Below are positions 6,223-8,715 of a DNA stretch of 8,715 nt, in pieces. Source of the DNA: Chrysiogenales bacterium (GTDB lineage Bacteria; Acidobacteriota; Aminicenantia; UBA2199); NCBI GenBank assembly GCA_004525465.1, contig SPCN01000084.1, forward strand, positions 1 to 8,715. The letters run 5' to 3'. The notes beneath the pieces are model-generated. The model was not told the DNA's origin. It searched no databases and saw only the letters and a program-made list of their open reading frames with translations. How positions within the stretch are numbered: the first letter of the stretch is position 1; each line of letters starts with the position of its first letter. A program made the position numbers and the translations under genes.

Positions 6223-8535
6223 TTACTTTTCTGTCACCGTGACGGCCAACGCTTTACATAACGCGGTAATTTTCTGCATTTTTGTATCCAAAATATTGGT
6301 TTTGATTGCCCGGATTGAGGCGCTACCGCTGTTTACGGTATGAAAATAGAGTAAGGCTATTTCTTTGGAGCTGCCGCCCTCTACGTCATCCAGAGCCAAG
6401 GAAAGTACGATTTTTCCGGCGGCGTTGTCAAACGACTTGAAAAGGTGTCCCTTGAAACCCTTGGCCTTAAAAAGCGCTCCCTCCGAAATATCGCTGATTT
6501 GAAGAATCAGCGGATCGAATGCCAATTCCAAGGTAAGTGTCTTCAACGCTTCGATGCCATCGGCGATCAATTTCACGGTCAATGGTTTCCCTTTGACAAC
6601 ACTTTTCAGGTCCGATAAAAGCACCATCTGTCCTTTGGCTGCCTCGGCCACCGAAGCCTTTTCTTTATCCTCGGTAATTGCTTCCCCTTCTTCTTTTTTT
6701 GCAAATCGGGACAGATTGTCATTTTTTAGTTCGGGGCGGCCGCTTGCCTTTTGCGAAGACTCTTCGCTACTCTCATCAAAAGGGGATGGCGGCGGCGCCG
6801 CTTTCAGCCCGATTTCCTCTTCGGTTCCGACCCAGTAATTCAGCAGATCGGACTCGGCGATATCGGGAAACTTGATGATGCGCGGCGTGATGGTCAGGAT
6901 GATATCGGTTTGATCAACCTCTTTTTTGTTGCTGGAAAAAATATGCTTCAGGATCGGTAAATCGGCAAGGCCGGGAAAACCACGCAGAATGTTTCTTTCG
7001 GTATCGCGCAAAAGGCCGGCCAACAGGCTTGTCTCGTTGTCTTGCAGGCGGATTATGGTTTTAACCGAGCGGTTGCCGATGGTCGGCGGCAGGACGCTGG
7101 TGCCCGGACTGGTGATGAAAGTCAATTCGAACTCGAGTTTCATACTGATCCAGCCGTCGTGGTGGATGCGCGGAGTCAATTCGATATTGATGCCGATATC
7201 CTGCATCTGATAGGAAGTGATCGGCTGCTGGTTAAGGGAACCGCTGCCGTAGTTTGGCACAAAAGTGGTGGTCGCGATGGGCACTTTGTCGCCCAACCTG
7301 ATCTTGACCGTTTCCTGATCCAGTACGCGCAGTTGCGGTTTGGCCTTGATCTTGGATTTGGAATCGTTCTGCAGCAGTTTGTAGCTGATGGAAGGGACTT
7401 GAAAAACAAAATCCGACGAATCGACATGACTGAAGCGGTTGCCCCTGAAACTTGAAACCGTATCGCTGGCAAGCGGGCCGGGAGAAAATGTTTCCAGAAT
7501 ATTGTATTGGCTCAATTCTATGCCGTACTCCTTCATGCGGCTCTTGTTCGCTTCAATGATCTCGACATCGATCAGCAATTCGGCCTTGGGCTTGTCCATG
7601 ATCTGTAGCAGTTTTTCCACCATGGCCACTTTTCGCGGCAAGTCCCTGACCGTGATCGTGTTGAGTCCGGGATTGACGGCCGTGGTCTTGCAGCCGGTCA
7701 CCGACGCGATGATTTTCTGCATTTGCTCAGGGTCGGCGTTGCTCAGGAAAAATGTTTTCATGATCAGTTCATCGTATTGCCGCCGCTTGGCCGGAGTATC
7801 GGGTGCGATAATGATGGTTTTGCTGTCGATGATTTTGTAAAAAAGCTTGGTTTGCAGCAATATTTTTTCCAGGGCGTCCTTGAAAAAGACGTTTTCCAAA
7901 TCGACCGAGATTTTCTTTGACTGGAAGGCCTCGTCGAAAAGAAACTTGATCGAACTCGATTTTTGCAGCATCTTAAAAAGCACTTTTAGATCCACGTCCC
8001 CCAATTTCAAATCCAGGGGAGTTTTGTTGAATGCGAGTTCTTTGGCCGGTTCCGTTGCCTTGCTTGCTTTCTCCTTTATCTCCTCGATTTCGGTTTTTTC
8101 ATCATTTTGCCTTCTTTGCTCATCCAGCTTTTTGAGAACCGATTGTTTTTTCTTCCTGGCATCATTGTTTTCAGGATTGAATTCAAGAGCTTTCTGAAAT
8201 TCGAACAGGGAAAGCTTCCAATCGTCCTGGTTGAAAAAAACATCTCCCCGGCGCAGATGAAAATTGGAGGCGTTAAATAGAGCCTGATTCAGCGAAACCC
8301 GGAAGCGAACGTTATCGGGATCGTGGCGAATGGCTTCCAGGTAATAGCGAACCGCCTCGTCAAGTTCCTTGCGGGCATAAGCCTTTTCCCCTTTTTTAAA
8401 CGCGCGATTGCCGGCGCAGGAGCAAAGTAAAATGGAAATTACAAAGACAATGAATAACTTATTTCGGTTAGAATTTACAAAACGAACCGACTTGCTGCCA
8501 AATGGGGAAAAAACCAAATCGCATGCAGATTTCAT
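6223..8535 (-). CDS. TPR-containing secretin lipoprotein with C-terminal cohesin domain (GspD/PilQ superfamily)
   Basis: 770 residues from ATG 8535. Secretins form gated outer-membrane channels for type II/III secretion, type IV pili or phage. Residues ~27-39 are hydrophobic and end in lipobox LCSC (Cys40), so the protein is probably a lipoprotein. Two TPR-like helix pairs span ~46-129, followed by a charged coil to ~170. An STN domain (174-247), one secretin_N domain (259-326) and the secretin domain (327-559) follow. The last ends with the family signature: NETSLLAGLLRD, GFPGLADLPILKHIF and DIILTITPRII. A Pro/Ser/Glu/Lys-rich linker (560-644) leads to a cohesin-like beta-sandwich (646-770). 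Typical GspD has more N-domains and no cohesin; a single secretin_N is closer to compact MshL/PilQ-like forms. An ATG at 8577 would add 14 residues but has a poor ribosome site and lengthens an already long n-region. No pilus or secretion ATPase genes are visible, so which system it serves is unknown. Confidence 0.93.
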   Translation of the reverse strand: MKSACDLVFSPFGSKSVRFVNSNRNKLFIVFVISILLCSCAGNRAFKKGEKAYARKELDEAVRYYLEAIRHDPDNVRFRVSLNQALFNASNFHLRRGDVFFNQDDWKLSLFEFQKALEFNPENNDARKKKQSVLKKLDEQRRQNDEKTEIEEIKEKASKATEPAKELAFNKTPLDLKLGDVDLKVLFKMLQKSSSIKFLFDEAFQSKKISVDLENVFFKDALEKILLQTKLFYKIIDSKTIIIAPDTPAKRRQYDELIMKTFFLSNADPEQMQKIIASVTGCKTTAVNPGLNTITVRDLPRKVAMVEKLLQIMDKPKAELLIDVEIIEANKSRMKEYGIELSQYNILETFSPGPLASDTVSSFRGNRFSHVDSSDFVFQVPSISYKLLQNDSKSKIKAKPQLRVLDQETVKIRLGDKVPIATTTFVPNYGSGSLNQQPITSYQMQDIGINIELTPRIHHDGWISMKLEFELTFITSPGTSVLPPTIGNRSVKTIIRLQDNETSLLAGLLRDTERNILRGFPGLADLPILKHIFSSNKKEVDQTDIILTITPRIIKFPDIAESDLLNYWVGTEEEIGLKAAPPPSPFDESSEESSQKASGRPELKNDNLSRFAKKEEGEAITEDKEKASVAEAAKGQMVLLSDLKSVVKGKPLTVKLIADGIEALKTLTLELAFDPLILQISDISEGALFKAKGFKGHLFKSFDNAAGKIVLSLALDDVEGGSSKEIALLYFHTVNSGSASIRAIKTNILDTKMQKITALCKALAVTVTEK
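6226..6600 (-). other. Cohesin-like domain at the secretin C-terminus
   Basis: Residues 646-770 of the secretin carry the strand pattern of cohesins. V-KGKPLTVKL is followed by LTLELAFDPLIL (the 'f.l.yDp..L' element), a GxxFKAKGFKG segment, GKIVLSLALDD and then a strand before GSASIRAIKT near the end. In cellulosomes cohesins bind dockerins. Cohesin-like domains outside cellulosomes, including some attached to bacterial secretins, mostly have unknown partners (general family knowledge). The domain follows an ~85-residue charged linker, so it is probably flexibly tethered. Confidence 0.75.
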
Positions 8536-8546
8536 TATGCTTTTGA

Positions 8547-8553
8547 CTCCTTT
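8547..8553 (-). promoter_or_regulatory. Ribosome binding site supporting the secretin start at 8535
   Basis: The minus strand reads AAAGGAG, then 11 bases, then ATG (8535-8533). The spacing is slightly long but the motif is strong. The in-frame ATG at 8577 has no comparable motif at normal distance: its GGAG lies about 17 bases away. That is why the shorter protein was chosen. Confidence 0.6.
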
Positions 8554-8577
8554 TGTTGAGGGTAGTCTTGAAGACAT

Positions 8578-8715
8578 TACTGTTTTCTACCTTGCTCCGC
8601 CAACTGGCTAAACTGATAAAATTCATGCACCTGTTACCTGCCTGAAAATCAGGAAGCTGAAAAAGGTATCTCTCTCCCGTGGAAGAACAGTTCTATCAGG
8701 CTGAAATTTTATTGT
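8578..8715. other. Upstream region of the secretin gene, no gene recognised
   Basis: No convincing coding sequence is present. On the minus strand, one frame stays open from the window edge to a TGA at 8625-8623 (about 30 codons). It could be the tail of an upstream gene but is too short to judge. A short perfect palindrome, CCTGA-AAA-TCAGG, lies at 8641-8653. I could not identify a -35/-10 promoter pair with confidence, although the operon promoter would be expected here or further upstream. Confidence 0.35.

Noticed and set aside
8536..8577. Upstream ATG (8577) as the secretin start
   Set aside because: It would add 14 residues ahead of an already long pre-signal segment and lacks a well-spaced ribosome site, while AAAGGAG precedes the ATG at 8535.
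8641..8653. Palindrome CCTGA-AAA-TCAGG as terminator or operator
   Set aside because: It has a five-base stem and no adjoining T-run, and the single copy cannot be tied to any regulator, so it could be chance.

Overview
The window is gene-dense and read almost entirely from the minus strand. It holds two genes in the order secretin, then giant repeat protein. Both look exported and are separated by only 55 bp, so they are probably one transcription unit. An outer-membrane secretin implies a Gram-negative-type (diderm) bacterium. Moderate-to-high GC, a strong preference for GCC/GGC/GTC/CTG codons, and very long proteins built of carboxypeptidase-regulatory-like repeats would fit an Acidobacteriota/Aminicenantes-like or deltaproteobacterial-type genome. 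That taxonomic guess is inference only.

Right side (8578-8715): a short region upstream of the first gene in which I see no convincing gene or promoter. Then, minus strand 8535-6223: a 770-residue secretin of the GspD/PilQ superfamily. Its order is a lipobox, TPR-like helices, an STN (N0-like) domain, one secretin_N domain, the secretin domain, a charged linker and an unusual C-terminal cohesin-like domain.

Left side, minus strand 6167 to beyond base 1: one uninterrupted reading frame of 2055 visible codons with no stop. It is easy to miss because it runs off the window edge and the opposite strand carries many long shadow ORFs. The product starts with an export signal, possibly a lipoprotein signal. 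A large N-terminal part follows, with beta-sandwich-like and helical regions and two acidic Asp/Gly-rich loops. Next come a degenerate SbsA/Big_5-like domain and thirteen tandem carboxypeptidase-regulatory-like (CarboxypepD_reg/Cna_B-type) repeats of about 81-96 residues. The visible part ends at the beginning of a second Big_5-type Ig domain.

Working model (inference): the secretin forms an outer-membrane channel, and the co-transcribed giant protein is an extracellular or surface-anchored stalk or adhesin that may use, or associate with, that channel. The cohesin fold on the secretin is a plausible docking surface for a partner, but no dockerin is convincingly present here.
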